Origin: Pseudomonas fluorescens
Lineage (GTDB): Bacteria; Pseudomonadota; Gammaproteobacteria; Pseudomonadales; Pseudomonadaceae
DNA length: 64,000 nucleotides
Assembly (NCBI RefSeq): GCF_902498195.1
Contig: NZ_CABVIY010000003.1
Span: forward strand, 836,785-900,784
Direction: 5' to 3'
Made by a program: the position numbers and the translations under genes. Within the stretch, counting starts at the first letter, position 1, and each line of letters starts with the position of its first letter. The notes under the pieces were generated by a model. The model did no database searches. It saw only the letters and a list, made by a program, of their open reading frames with translations, and was not told the DNA's origin. Of this stretch, positions 43,640-52,587 are shown piece after piece.

Positions 43640-46072
43640 TTATTTCCCGCTACCGGGTTCACGCGCCGCCGGGCTGCCCTTGAGCCGGAACTGGCCCTGG
43701 GTGGCCGCTGGCTGATGAGCCCGCACGGTGACCAGCGGCCGTCCGCGATTGAACCAGGCCGCCAGCGCCGGCAGCAGGAAAATCGCCCCCAGCACGTTGA
43801 CCAGGAACATGAACGACAGCAGCACCCCCATGTCCGCCTGGAACTTCAGCGGTGCGAACGCCCAGGTGCAGACCCCGATGGACATGGTCACCGCCGTGAA
43901 GACCGCGGCCGTCCCACGTTGACACATGGCCTGGTAGAAGGCCTCGCGCAGGCTGGAACCGCGCAGCATTTCGTGCTGGATGCGTTCGTACAGGTAAATG
44001 CCGTAGTCGACGCCAACACCCACCCCCAATGCCATGACCGGCAAGGTGGCGACTTTCAAGCCGATCCCGAGCAAAGTCATCAGCGCGTTGCACAGGATCG
44101 CGACAATCGCCAGCGGCACCAGTATGCACAACACCGCGCGGATCGACAGGAAGGTCAGCCAGCAAAACAGTGCCACCGATCCGAATAGTGCCCCCAGCAT
44201 GATGATTTCGGCGCGCTTGACCGCCTCGTTGGAGGCCGCCATCACCCCGACATTGCCACCGGCCAGGAGAAATTCCACCTGCGGCGAGCCGACCTCGGCA
44301 ATGATCCGTCGGGCTTCATTGATGGCATGGCTGACGGTGCTGCCTTCGTGGTCGGCCAGGAACACCAGGATCTGCATCTGCTGGCAGCCGTCGGTCACCA
44401 GCCCGTCATCCGGCATGTAGGCCCGCGCACCCTGGCTCAAGCCACGGGGCGAACCCGGGATCGCCGCCCAGCGCGGATTGCCTTCGTTATTGCCGGCGAT
44501 CACCCGCTTGCCCATGTCCGCCACGCTCTGGATCGACTGCACGCCCGTGACCGTGCGCATGCGGAAATCGAACGCTTCCACGGCTCGCATCACGGTGGGC
44601 GACAGGCAGCCTTCCTCGACGCCCTTGACCTGGACGAACACCGACATCACATCAAGCCCGATGGAATAGCTGCCGATGATCTTGCCGTTGTCCTGGTTGT
44701 AGCGCGAATCGGCCCGCAGCTCCGGCGCGCCGGCACCGATATCGCCCACCGCCAGGTCGCGCGCCTTCCAGGCGCCGGCCAGCAGGAGCACCAGGCTGAT
44801 GGCGAACACGCCGAGGGCAGGCCCCGGTTCGGCCAGCGCCGACAGTCGCCACCACAGGCGATGCCGGCCCGCCGGCCGCGATTGCGCCCGGCGCAACAGC
44901 GCAGGCTCCAGGCGCAGATAGGAAATGATCACCGGCAACATCAGTTTGTTGGTGATGATCATCAGCATCACGCCGATGCAGGCCGTCACCCCCAGTTCAT
45001 GGACGATGGGAATGTCGATCAGCATGATCACCGCGAACCCCAGGGCATTCATCAGCAAGGCCAGGGAGCCTGGGATGAAGATCTTGCAGAACGCCGAGCG
45101 CGCCGCCTCCTTGGAGCTGCCGCCGGCCAGCACGTCCTGCTTCCAGGCATTGGTCATCTGCACCGCATGGGACACGCCGATGGAGAAGATCAGGAATGGC
45201 ACCAGGATCGACATCGGATCGATGCCCAACCCCAGCAGCGGCAACAGCCCCAGCAACCAGACCACCGGCAGCAACGCCACCAGCAGCGCCACCACGGTCA
45301 GGCGCAGGGAGCGCGAGTACAGCCACAGCAGCAAGCCAGTGATCACAAAGGCCACGACGAAGAAACCGATCACCGTGTTCAGCCCTTCGACCACATCACC
45401 CACCAGCTTGGCGAAGCCGACGATATTGATCTCGATGTCGGGGCTGTCGTACCGGGCGCGGATCTCTTCCAGGCGCTTGGCGATCTCGACATAGGACACC
45501 GGCTGGCCGGTCTTGGGGTCGGTGTCTTGCAGGTCGGCGCGGACCATGGCCGACTTCAGGTCGTTGGCCACCAGGCGCCCGACCTGTCCGGAAGCCGCGG
45601 TGTTGCTGCGCACCTGCGCCAGGTCCTCGTGGGTGCCGCTGAAGCGCGGTGGCACCACCACGTCGCCGAAGAACCCTTCCTCGGTGATTTCGATGTAGCG
45701 CACGTTGGCGGTGAACAGCGACGTCACGCTGGGGCGGCTGACCCCGGAGATGAAAAACACATCGTCGGTGACTTTGCGCAGGGTCTCCAGGTACTCGGCG
45801 TTATAGATGTCACCCTCGCCTTTCCAGCGCACGTTGACCAGGAAGCGGTTCGCGCCGGTGAAATAGCGGCTGAACTTGAGAAAATTGACCATGTATTCGT
45901 GACGCACCGGGATCTGTTTGTTGAACCCCGGATCCAGCTGAGTGTGGGTAGCGCTGTAGCCCAGGCCGAGTGTCACCAGGACAAACAGCAACAGCAGTCC
46001 CTTGCGCCAGGCCATCAGATGGTCGGCGCATGTTTCGACGCAACGCGTCACCCAGTGTTTACCTTGATTCAT
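43640..46072 (-). CDS. RND/MMPL-family inner-membrane transporter
   Basis: 810 residues with two halves: TM1 (~25-42), a periplasmic loop of ~200 residues, then five helices including GLLPLLGLGIDPMSILVPFLIFSIGVSHAVQM. The pattern repeats in the second half, with GLKVATLPVMALGVGVGVDYGIYLYERI. The acidic and histidine residues in these helices fit the proton-relay region of MMPL-type RND proteins, which move lipophilic molecules. It starts 14 bp after the YCF48 gene, so the two form one unit behind operator site 4. Together with DUF1302 and DUF1329 proteins it suggests a trans-envelope route for a hydrophobic substrate or product (inferred). GAGAGGCAGG precedes ATG 46072. Confidence 0.9.
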   Translation of the reverse strand: MNQGKHWVTRCVETCADHLMAWRKGLLLLFVLVTLGLGYSATHTQLDPGFNKQIPVRHEYMVNFLKFSRYFTGANRFLVNVRWKGEGDIYNAEYLETLRKVTDDVFFISGVSRPSVTSLFTANVRYIEITEEGFFGDVVVPPRFSGTHEDLAQVRSNTAASGQVGRLVANDLKSAMVRADLQDTDPKTGQPVSYVEIAKRLEEIRARYDSPDIEINIVGFAKLVGDVVEGLNTVIGFFVVAFVITGLLLWLYSRSLRLTVVALLVALLPVVWLLGLLPLLGLGIDPMSILVPFLIFSIGVSHAVQMTNAWKQDVLAGGSSKEAARSAFCKIFIPGSLALLMNALGFAVIMLIDIPIVHELGVTACIGVMLMIITNKLMLPVIISYLRLEPALLRRAQSRPAGRHRLWWRLSALAEPGPALGVFAISLVLLLAGAWKARDLAVGDIGAGAPELRADSRYNQDNGKIIGSYSIGLDVMSVFVQVKGVEEGCLSPTVMRAVEAFDFRMRTVTGVQSIQSVADMGKRVIAGNNEGNPRWAAIPGSPRGLSQGARAYMPDDGLVTDGCQQMQILVFLADHEGSTVSHAINEARRIIAEVGSPQVEFLLAGGNVGVMAASNEAVKRAEIIMLGALFGSVALFCWLTFLSIRAVLCILVPLAIVAILCNALMTLLGIGLKVATLPVMALGVGVGVDYGIYLYERIQHEMLRGSSLREAFYQAMCQRGTAAVFTAVTMSIGVCTWAFAPLKFQADMGVLLSFMFLVNVLGAIFLLPALAAWFNRGRPLVTVRAHQPAATQGQFRLKGSPAAREPGSGK

Positions 46073-46086
46073 TGCCTGCCTCTCAT

Positions 46087-47073
46087 TTACCGGGTGACCT
46101 GAGTGGTCACTAGGGCAGCCACGCTGCCACCTGATCCCTGCAATACACCGCGCTCGCCACCGACCAGCAGGCGCGAGCCAATCATCGTCGCCGAGGTCAA
46201 TGTGCCGAGCCCGGCCAGGCGCCCGACACCGACCAGCGCGCCCTGTGCATCCAGGCGCACCACCGAGCTGCCGGCGCCGACGATCACCAGCCCCGAGTGA
46301 TCGGGCAGCAGCGCATGCCCGTACAGCGGCAACTGGTTCCCGACGTTGATCGGCGTCCAGCTGTCGCCGAAATCGTGGCTGACGAACACGTGCCCACGCA
46401 TGCCGTAGGTCACCCAGTTGTCCGCGCTCAGGCGCACGATGCCGAACAGCGAGCCGCTGTAGAACGCCGGCAGGGTTTGCCAGTGCTGGCCGCCGTCGGT
46501 CGTGCGCAGCACCAGGCCCTGCTCGCCCACCAGCATGCGCCGGCCATAGTCGCCACCGGCCATGCTGTTCAGGTGGGCGCTGTCGATGTCCAGGGTTTGC
46601 GGGGTCCAGGTCTGCCCGCCGTCCAGGGATTGATAGAACTTGCCGAAGCTGCCGAACGCCATGACGTTGTCACCACCGCCGCTCCAGATCCCCAGCAGGG
46701 GCTCGCCCAGATCACTGTCGTAGCGGATTTCCTGCCAATGGCTGCCGGCGTCGGTGGAGCGCAGGATCAGGCCGTCATGCCCCACCGCCAACAGGCGCTT
46801 GGCGTCCAGGGCGACCAGGGCGGTCAAGGTGGCCTCCCGTTGCGGGGTGACGCTGGCGGGCTGCCAACTCACGCCCTGGTCGTCGCTGAGCAGAATGCTG
46901 CCGCGCTCGCCCACGGCGACCACCCGCGCACCCAGGTTGAGCAGGCCGTTGATCTGCACCCGGTCCGGGCGCGTGGCCAACACTTCGGTTTGCGGTGGAG
47001 TCTTGGGGGAAAAGGTGTAGCCAATGGTCAAGGCGACCACCAGGCAGACCAGGTAGCCGATCACAGAGCGCAT
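46087..47073 (-). CDS. YCF48/BNR-repeat beta-propeller protein
   Basis: The 328-residue protein has an N-terminal membrane anchor or signal (SVIGYLVCLVVALTIGYTF) and at least five Asp-box-like repeats: LLSDDQGVSWQP, LRSTDAGSHWQE, YQSLDGGQTWTP, LRTTDGGQHWQT, VSHDFGDSWTP. It is a periplasmic propeller related to the Ycf48/HCF136 assembly-factor family. In this operon it may help assemble or gate the RND protein encoded next. ATG 47073 has AGGAG 8 nt upstream, which decides against the ATG 39 bp earlier. Operator site 4 is 153 bp upstream. Confidence 0.87.
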   Translation of the reverse strand: MRSVIGYLVCLVVALTIGYTFSPKTPPQTEVLATRPDRVQINGLLNLGARVVAVGERGSILLSDDQGVSWQPASVTPQREATLTALVALDAKRLLAVGHDGLILRSTDAGSHWQEIRYDSDLGEPLLGIWSGGGDNVMAFGSFGKFYQSLDGGQTWTPQTLDIDSAHLNSMAGGDYGRRMLVGEQGLVLRTTDGGQHWQTLPAFYSGSLFGIVRLSADNWVTYGMRGHVFVSHDFGDSWTPINVGNQLPLYGHALLPDHSGLVIVGAGSSVVRLDAQGALVGVGRLAGLGTLTSATMIGSRLLVGGERGVLQGSGGSVAALVTTQVTR

Positions 47074-47216
47074 GAGCAACGCTCCTGATCGGGGCACGCG
47101 TGCATAGGGCAAGTCATAGGGCCAATCCTCTTGTTCTTGTCAGGCGCCAGGGCATGCGAGGCAATCGAATCGGGCGTTGCCTCCAGGGCAATAGTCGGCG
47201 CACGGACGGGGTGACA

Positions 47217-47235
47217 CATCGTCCAAATGGCTTAT
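47217..47235 (-). promoter_or_regulatory. Operator-like 19-mer, site 4 (YCF48-MMPL operon)
   Basis: Coding-strand ATAAGCCATTTGGACGATG; the right half is perfect and the left half is partly degenerate. Centred 153 bp upstream of the start, the most distant of the set. Confidence 0.55.
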
Positions 47236-47293
47236 GCAATGGCGCAAATGGCATAGCGGTCTGGAGCTGGCTTTTGCGGATGTACCCACCCCC

Positions 47294-47322
47294 CCTGTGG
47301 GAGCGAGCCTGCTCGCGAAGGC
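47294..47322. repeat. Single REP unit
   Basis: CCTGTGGGAGCGAGCCTGCTCGCGAAGG without its inverted partner, at the edge of mosaic element 5. Confidence 0.75.
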
Positions 47323-47349
47323 GGCCTGATAGCCGACCTGTCTTTTGTT

Positions 47350-48583
47350 GACTGAGTGCATATCCATTGCTGCGGTAACGGCGACTTAGGGTTTCGCCCT
47401 TACGGCGAGTCACTTGGAAAAGCCCCAAGTAACCAAGGGCTCTTGCCCCTGGCGTTCGGTGCCTCGCTTGAGCTCGGCATACCCTTGCTCCGGTCCTGCT
47501 CCGTGGGCCCGCCGCCATCGGCCATCCATGGCCGGGGGCGGCTAACCCGGCGTCCTGCCGGGTTGCCCACTGCGCAGAACCTCCACTCGGCCTCTCGAGG
47601 GGGCAAGAAGATCAAAAGCCAAAGCAAAAGCGAGGCGGCCTGAAAGCCGACCTGCTTTTCGCTCCGTACACATCCCCTTGTGGGAGCGAGCCTGCTCGCG
47701 AAGGTGGTCCAGACACCGAGGTCATCCAGACAGGTCGCGTTATCGTTAACGTCCTTCGCGAGCAAGCTCGCTCCCACAGGGGAACGCGTACACCAGCCAA
47801 AGTCAGGTCGGCTTTAAGGCCGCCTCGCTTTGGTTTTTGATCTGGGGCGCCCCGTTAAACCACGCTGGCCGAACGCAGGCATTGCTCCGTGGGTAAACCG
47901 GCAGGACGCCGGTTTAGCCGCGCTGGGCCAGGGATGGCCCATCGCGGCGACCCACGGAGCAATGCCGGAGAGAGGGCATGCCGAGCCAAAGCGAGGCACC
48001 GAGTGGTGGGGCAAAGCCTTTTGCTTCCTTTTCGGCGTTTGGAAAAGGGAGTCGCCGTAAGGGCGAAACCATAAGCCGCCGTTACCGCAGCAATGGATAT
48101 GTCCACCACTCCCTGTAGGAGCGAGCAGGCTCGCGATGGACGCCCAGACACAGCGATCATCCAGACAGGTCGCGTTATCGTTAACGTCCTTCGCGAGCAG
48201 GCTCGCTCCTACAGGGGATTGCGTACACCAGCCAAAGTCAGGTCGGCTTTAAGGCCGCCTCGCTTTGGCTTTGGCTTTTGATCTGGGCGCCCCGTTAAAC
48301 CACGATGGCCGAACGCAGGCATTGCTCCGTGGGTAAACCGGCAGGACGCCGGTTTAGCCGCGCTGGGCCACGGATGGCCCATCGCGGCGACCCACGGAGC
48401 AATGCCTTCGTTCGGGCATGCCGAGCCAGAGCGAGGCACCGAGTGGTGGGGCAAGAGCCTTTTGGTTACTTTTGGGCTCTTTCAAAAGTGAGTCGCCGTA
48501 AGGGCGAAACCATTAGCCGCCGTTACCGCAGTAATGGATATGTCCACCACTCCCTGTAGGAGCGAGCACGCTCGCGCCCACAG
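47350..48583. repeat. Mosaic inverted-arm intergenic element (copy 5), three arms
   Basis: Arm a (~47350-47665), REP doublet 47679-47781, arm b inverted (~47795-48105), REP doublet 48109-48214, arm c (~48228-48546) in the same orientation as b, then a half REP (48552-48583). Arms b and c are nearly identical in long stretches, including GCATTGCTCCGTGGGTAAAC and the ends GCAATGGATATGTCCACCAC and GTAATGGATATGTCCACCAC, so one arm-plus-REP unit appears duplicated. It fills the ~1.2 kb between the YCF48 promoter and the DUF35-MaoC gene. Confidence 0.85.
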
Positions 48584-48592
48584 GGCAACGCA

Positions 48593-49543
48593 TCAGGCGA
48601 GATACAAAATCACCAGGTCGTTGATCACCGACGGCCGGTCCTGGCCCACGACGTGGGTGGTGAGTTCCAGGGTCAGCTGTGTGCCGCGGGCCGACAGGTC
48701 GACTTTTTTCACCCGCGCCCGCGAATGGATGCGCGAGCCGGCCGGCACTGGCGCCGGGAAGCGCAGGCGGTCGGAGCCATAGTTGATCTGGGTGGTAAAG
48801 CCGCTGATCTCGAAGCCCAGCGCCAGTTTCATCCGCGATTGCAGCACCTGTACCAGCGCGCCGTGGGCGATGGTGCCGCCGAACGGGCTTTGCAGGCGTG
48901 CGCGTTCCGGATCGGTATGGATCCAGTAATCGTCACCCGACAACTGCGCGAAGGCGTCGATCAGCGCCTGATCGACCACCACCACGTTGCTCCAGTCGCT
49001 GAACTGGTCGCTGACCAGGGCTTGCAGCGCCGGCCCGTCGTTGAGGTCGATCTGCCGCACGGGCGCTTGCTCCGGCGCGGCGGGTGCCGGCTCGCTGTCC
49101 TGCGCTGGCAACGCCTCTAAACTCGCCACTTGTTTGTCGACCCCGGTGAACCGCAGCAGTCGGTTGCCCTTGGCATCGACTTCGGCGAAGACCGGCTGCA
49201 ACGGCATGCCGATGCGGATTTCGTCTTCTTCCAGGCCCACCAGGTTGGTGTTGATGCGCACCCCTTGGGCCAATTCGACCACCGCCAGTTTCTGCGGCAT
49301 TTCGTCGATAAAGTCGGGCAAGGTGGCAATGCGCGTCACGGTGTAGCTGTACAGCGTCGCGCTGCCGTCGACTTCGCGCCAGGCCAGGTCATGCTCCAGG
49401 CACACCGGGCAATGCCGGCGCGGGTAGAAGTTCCAGTGCGCGCAGGCGTTGCATTGCTGGATCAACAGGCGGCGAGCCTTCAGGCCCTCCCAGAACGGTG
49501 CGGAGATCTGCGTCGCGACCGGCATCGGTTTGTTGTTGGACAT
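48593..49543 (-). CDS. DUF35 (zinc-ribbon/OB)-MaoC fusion protein
   Basis: The 316-residue protein has a DUF35 N-terminus with the zinc ribbon Cys31-x2-Cys34-x10-Cys45-x2-Cys48 and an OB-fold to ~residue 135, a Pro/Ala/Glu-rich linker, and a MaoC hot-dog C-terminus (SGDDYWIHTDPERA...FGGTIAHGALV). DUF35 proteins bind thiolase-like partners; in actinobacterial steroid side-chain degradation the ChsH2 DUF35 domain and Ltp2 make an aldolase that follows a MaoC hydration. Here both partner functions are in one chain, with DUF35 first. The gene begins 4 bp after the thiolase-like gene. Hydration followed by retro-aldol cleavage of an enoyl-CoA is the inferred role. Confidence 0.88.
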   Translation of the reverse strand: MSNNKPMPVATQISAPFWEGLKARRLLIQQCNACAHWNFYPRRHCPVCLEHDLAWREVDGSATLYSYTVTRIATLPDFIDEMPQKLAVVELAQGVRINTNLVGLEEDEIRIGMPLQPVFAEVDAKGNRLLRFTGVDKQVASLEALPAQDSEPAPAAPEQAPVRQIDLNDGPALQALVSDQFSDWSNVVVVDQALIDAFAQLSGDDYWIHTDPERARLQSPFGGTIAHGALVQVLQSRMKLALGFEISGFTTQINYGSDRLRFPAPVPAGSRIHSRARVKKVDLSARGTQLTLELTTHVVGQDRPSVINDLVILYLA

Positions 49544-49547
49544 GTGC

Positions 49548-50759
49548 TTATGCTCCCTGAAGTATCAATGCGCCCTGCTCGCTCATCACGCCGCCGGTGC
49601 CGGAAACGTAGACGTTGTCGCAGCGCCCCAGTTGGCGCTCGCCGGCCGTGCCGGCGATTTGCGTGACCGCCTCGATCACCTGGCTCATGCCACCGGCCGA
49701 GGCCGACTGGCCGAAACTCAGTTGCCCGCCGTGGGTGTTCATCGGGAAATCGCCACGCCAGGTCAGGTCATGCTCACGCACGAAGGCCATGCCCTCGCCC
49801 TTGCCACAGAAACCGGCGTCTTCCAGGGTCAGCAAGGTGGTGATGGTGTAGCAGTCGTAGATCTGCGCGGCATCGACGTCCTTGGGCTTGAGCCCCGCCA
49901 TGGCAAAGGCCCGCTCGGATGCCGGGCCAATCGGCGTGCGCAGCATGTCCTCGGCATACGACGGCGACTTGAACGCCAGGTGTTCGCCAAAACCGGTGAT
50001 GAAGGCCGGACGCTTGCGCGACCGTGCCGCCACTTCCTTGTTGGTGATGATCATCGCGGCGCCACCGGCCACCGGCATGACGATCTCCAGGACGTGCAGC
50101 GGGTCGGCGACCATTTTGCTGGCCAGGACCTGTTCGATGGTCAGCGGCTGGCCGTAGAACATGGCTTGCGGGTTGGCCAGGGCATTGGTGCGCTGGTCGA
50201 CGGCGATCTTGGCCATCGCCCGCTGGTCATAGTCGTACTGCGCGGCATACCGCTGGGCGATCATCGCGTAGCCAGTGTTCTGGCCCATGTGCCCGTAAGG
50301 CAGGTCGAACTCGGCTTCGGGCGCGCCGAACGCCGTGCTGTGGCCACCGAAACGCATCGACCGGGCCATCCAGCCGGGGTCTTCGTCGGGTCCCAACGGC
50401 GCCATGCGTGCGGGGATCACGCACAGCACGGCCTGGCACAGCCCCAGTTCAATGGCGGCGGCGGCGCGCCAGACCATGCCCACCGACGTGCAACCGCCCA
50501 GGTCCACCACTTCGGCGAAGTTCAGGCGCAGCCCCAGGTATTCGGCGGCCATCGCCGGGACGAACACCGAGGCTTCATGGAAGTGCGGGCCATTGATCAC
50601 CAGCCCGTCGAGGTCCGACGCCTTGAGCCCGGCATCACGCAGGGCCTGGGCCGCCAGGTCGGCGACCTGTTCGAGGTGGAACATGCGGGGTGCGGTGGAA
50701 TATTTTTCCGGTTTGTATTGTGCGGTGCCAACAATGGCTGCCTGCCCTTTGAGCCCCAT
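49548..50759 (-). CDS. Thiolase-superfamily, Ltp2-like (probable aldolase)
   Basis: The 403-residue thiolase-fold protein of the SCP2/lipid-transfer group contains VVDLGGCTSVGMVW (first-cysteine region), IYDCYTITTLLTLEDAGF, and NTHGGQLSFGQSASAGGM (conserved histidine). The place where true thiolases have their second catalytic cysteine (Cys-x-Gly-Gly-Gly) reads VSGTGGVMSEQG, without cysteine. Loss of that residue is expected of nonthiolytic relatives such as Ltp2, which performs retro-aldol cleavage with a DUF35 partner. It lies directly upstream of the DUF35-MaoC gene and downstream of DUF1302 copy 2. Confidence 0.87.
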   Translation of the reverse strand: MGLKGQAAIVGTAQYKPEKYSTAPRMFHLEQVADLAAQALRDAGLKASDLDGLVINGPHFHEASVFVPAMAAEYLGLRLNFAEVVDLGGCTSVGMVWRAAAAIELGLCQAVLCVIPARMAPLGPDEDPGWMARSMRFGGHSTAFGAPEAEFDLPYGHMGQNTGYAMIAQRYAAQYDYDQRAMAKIAVDQRTNALANPQAMFYGQPLTIEQVLASKMVADPLHVLEIVMPVAGGAAMIITNKEVAARSRKRPAFITGFGEHLAFKSPSYAEDMLRTPIGPASERAFAMAGLKPKDVDAAQIYDCYTITTLLTLEDAGFCGKGEGMAFVREHDLTWRGDFPMNTHGGQLSFGQSASAGGMSQVIEAVTQIAGTAGERQLGRCDNVYVSGTGGVMSEQGALILQGA

Positions 50760-50852
50760 AGTGCCTCCATGCCCGGGCGTGATGCCCAGGCCATTTCCAG
50801 GTGGTGTTGAACGTCCGGGCGCGCCATGGCGACCCGGACCTTGTGTGGTCGA

Positions 50853-52487
50853 TCAGAAGGTGTATTTCATCGAGAACGTGGCGTAGTCGCGGTCAGCGAA
50901 CGGACGCTTGATCGGGTCCGCTTCGCCCAGGTAACCGACATAGGTCAGGCCCATTTCCAGGTTGCCCAGGTACTTGAAGGTGGTGCCCACGCTCAGGCGT
51001 CGGTCGCCCGCCACGCCGGAGATGCTTCCCGCCATGGGTGTCGAGCCGCTGAACACGTTGGAGAATCGCACCGGCACTTCCAGATCCCAGCCTTGGAAAA
51101 CTCCCGGATAACTGAACGATGCCCCCAGGGTGTAGGCGCTGGAGGATTTGGTGCGAAAACCTGCGGCTGTGCTGTAGGTGTAGTCATTGGAAGGTGCCAC
51201 CAGGGGTGCCACGGAGGGCAGAAGGTTCAGGCCTTGCAGGTTGGGCGCCGCCGAAGTGGATTCGACGCTGTCGACCTGCACGCGGATGATTTCAGCCGTC
51301 AGGCTGGTCTGGCTGGCCCAGGGACGGTCGCCCAGGATGCGGATCGCCGACAACTGCATTTGCTGGCCCTTGCCCTTGGCCGGCACCGCGCCAAGGCCGG
51401 TATTGACCATCACCGGCGCACCGTCGCGGTACGACCATTCGGCGCCGACCTGGGTATCGCCAATCTTGGTCGAGGCGCTGATGCCGGTCAGCTTGATGTC
51501 CTCGAAGTACTTGATCCGATAGCCGTTGATGGCAAAGGCGTTACGGCCGCCACCGACCGGCAGCGGGTCATAACCGACCAGGGCGGTCGCCGGGTTCTTG
51601 TCGTGGTAGTTGACGTGGAACAGCGACAGCTCGACGGCCGGCACCGGGCGATAGCGCATTTGTACGCCCCACTGGCCGCCGTCGCGCGGTTCGTCGGTGC
51701 CGCGGTACTGCACCTTCTGGCCGTTGGCATAGATGAACTCGCGACCCGGCCCCACCACGTCGCTGCCCGACAGGTAGCTGCCCACCGGTGGCAACTCGGT
51801 GCCCTTCCATTCGTATTGCACATAGGCACCGAAGGTCAGGCTGGGGTTGAGGCGGAACGAACCGGAAAACTGGCCCACGGGCAACAGGATTTCCTTGACC
51901 TCCACACCGGGCTGGGAGGCTTTGACCGCATCGGAAGGGTTCTGCACACCGTTGACACCCGGGTAGTACAGGCTTTCGCCCCAGGATTCGATGTGCCGCC
52001 CGGCCTTGACGTCGAGCATGGTGTCGTTTTCGAAGCGCCAGCCGCTGAACACATAGGCATCCAGCAGACGGGTACGACCGCCGCTGTAGTAGCGGGTATC
52101 GCTGGTGAACTCGTCGTTGCGCCCGTTTTTGTTCACGGTCGCCGGCGAGTCGTTATCGTTCTCGCGGTGGTAGACGTCGTCGTAGAAGGTACTGCCACGC
52201 ACCACGGCGCCGTAGTTGTCCTTGCGCAGGATTATTTCACCCAGCGCGCCCACACGGTTGGTGGTCAGGCCGCCGCGATCGAAGTTGCGATTGGCATCGT
52301 CGGCGTTGATCGTCAGCAAGCGATCGCTCTGCTTGCCGGTGCGCACACCGACGCCATAGCTGGTGGTCACCGACCAGTCCATGGTCAAGCCGTTGTCGAA
52401 CTCGATCGTCTCACCGGCCCACACCGGCGTGGACGCCAGTGCCATGGCGGCCGCCAGGCTGGTGACTTGAAACGCGCTTGAAGCCAT
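50853..52487 (-). CDS. DUF1302 outer-membrane protein, copy 2
   Basis: The 544-residue protein has a signal peptide (cleavage after PVWA, ~residue 24), beta-rich body and a C-terminal ...ATFSMKYTF aromatic beta-signal. It shares GRHIESWGESLYYPGVN and similar blocks with copy 1. ATG 52487 has GAGACGG as ribosome site and an AACAACAATAA tract just upstream, whose translation as NNNN explains the false longer frame. It sits in the run enoate reductase-ligase-metallohydrolase-DUF1302-thiolase-DUF35, so it is probably driven from operator site 7. A pore for the hydrophobic substrate is inferred. Confidence 0.88.
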   Translation of the reverse strand: MASSAFQVTSLAAAMALASTPVWAGETIEFDNGLTMDWSVTTSYGVGVRTGKQSDRLLTINADDANRNFDRGGLTTNRVGALGEIILRKDNYGAVVRGSTFYDDVYHRENDNDSPATVNKNGRNDEFTSDTRYYSGGRTRLLDAYVFSGWRFENDTMLDVKAGRHIESWGESLYYPGVNGVQNPSDAVKASQPGVEVKEILLPVGQFSGSFRLNPSLTFGAYVQYEWKGTELPPVGSYLSGSDVVGPGREFIYANGQKVQYRGTDEPRDGGQWGVQMRYRPVPAVELSLFHVNYHDKNPATALVGYDPLPVGGGRNAFAINGYRIKYFEDIKLTGISASTKIGDTQVGAEWSYRDGAPVMVNTGLGAVPAKGKGQQMQLSAIRILGDRPWASQTSLTAEIIRVQVDSVESTSAAPNLQGLNLLPSVAPLVAPSNDYTYSTAAGFRTKSSSAYTLGASFSYPGVFQGWDLEVPVRFSNVFSGSTPMAGSISGVAGDRRLSVGTTFKYLGNLEMGLTYVGYLGEADPIKRPFADRDYATFSMKYTF

Positions 52488-52497
52488 GACCGTCTCG

Positions 52498-52508
52498 TTA
52501 TTGTTGTT
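52498..52508 (-). promoter_or_regulatory. CA motifs before DUF1302 copy 2
   Basis: AACAACAATAA: overlapping AACAACAA and AACAATAA, both AAYAAYAA, about 10 nt upstream of the start codon and adjoining the ribosome-binding site. Confidence 0.5.
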
Positions 52509-52587
52509 TTTACTGATCACACTGACTCTCCTGAAGGGCAACTGACTGGCTGCCTGGAATGTTCAACACTGCTGCCGTGCCGTGGGC

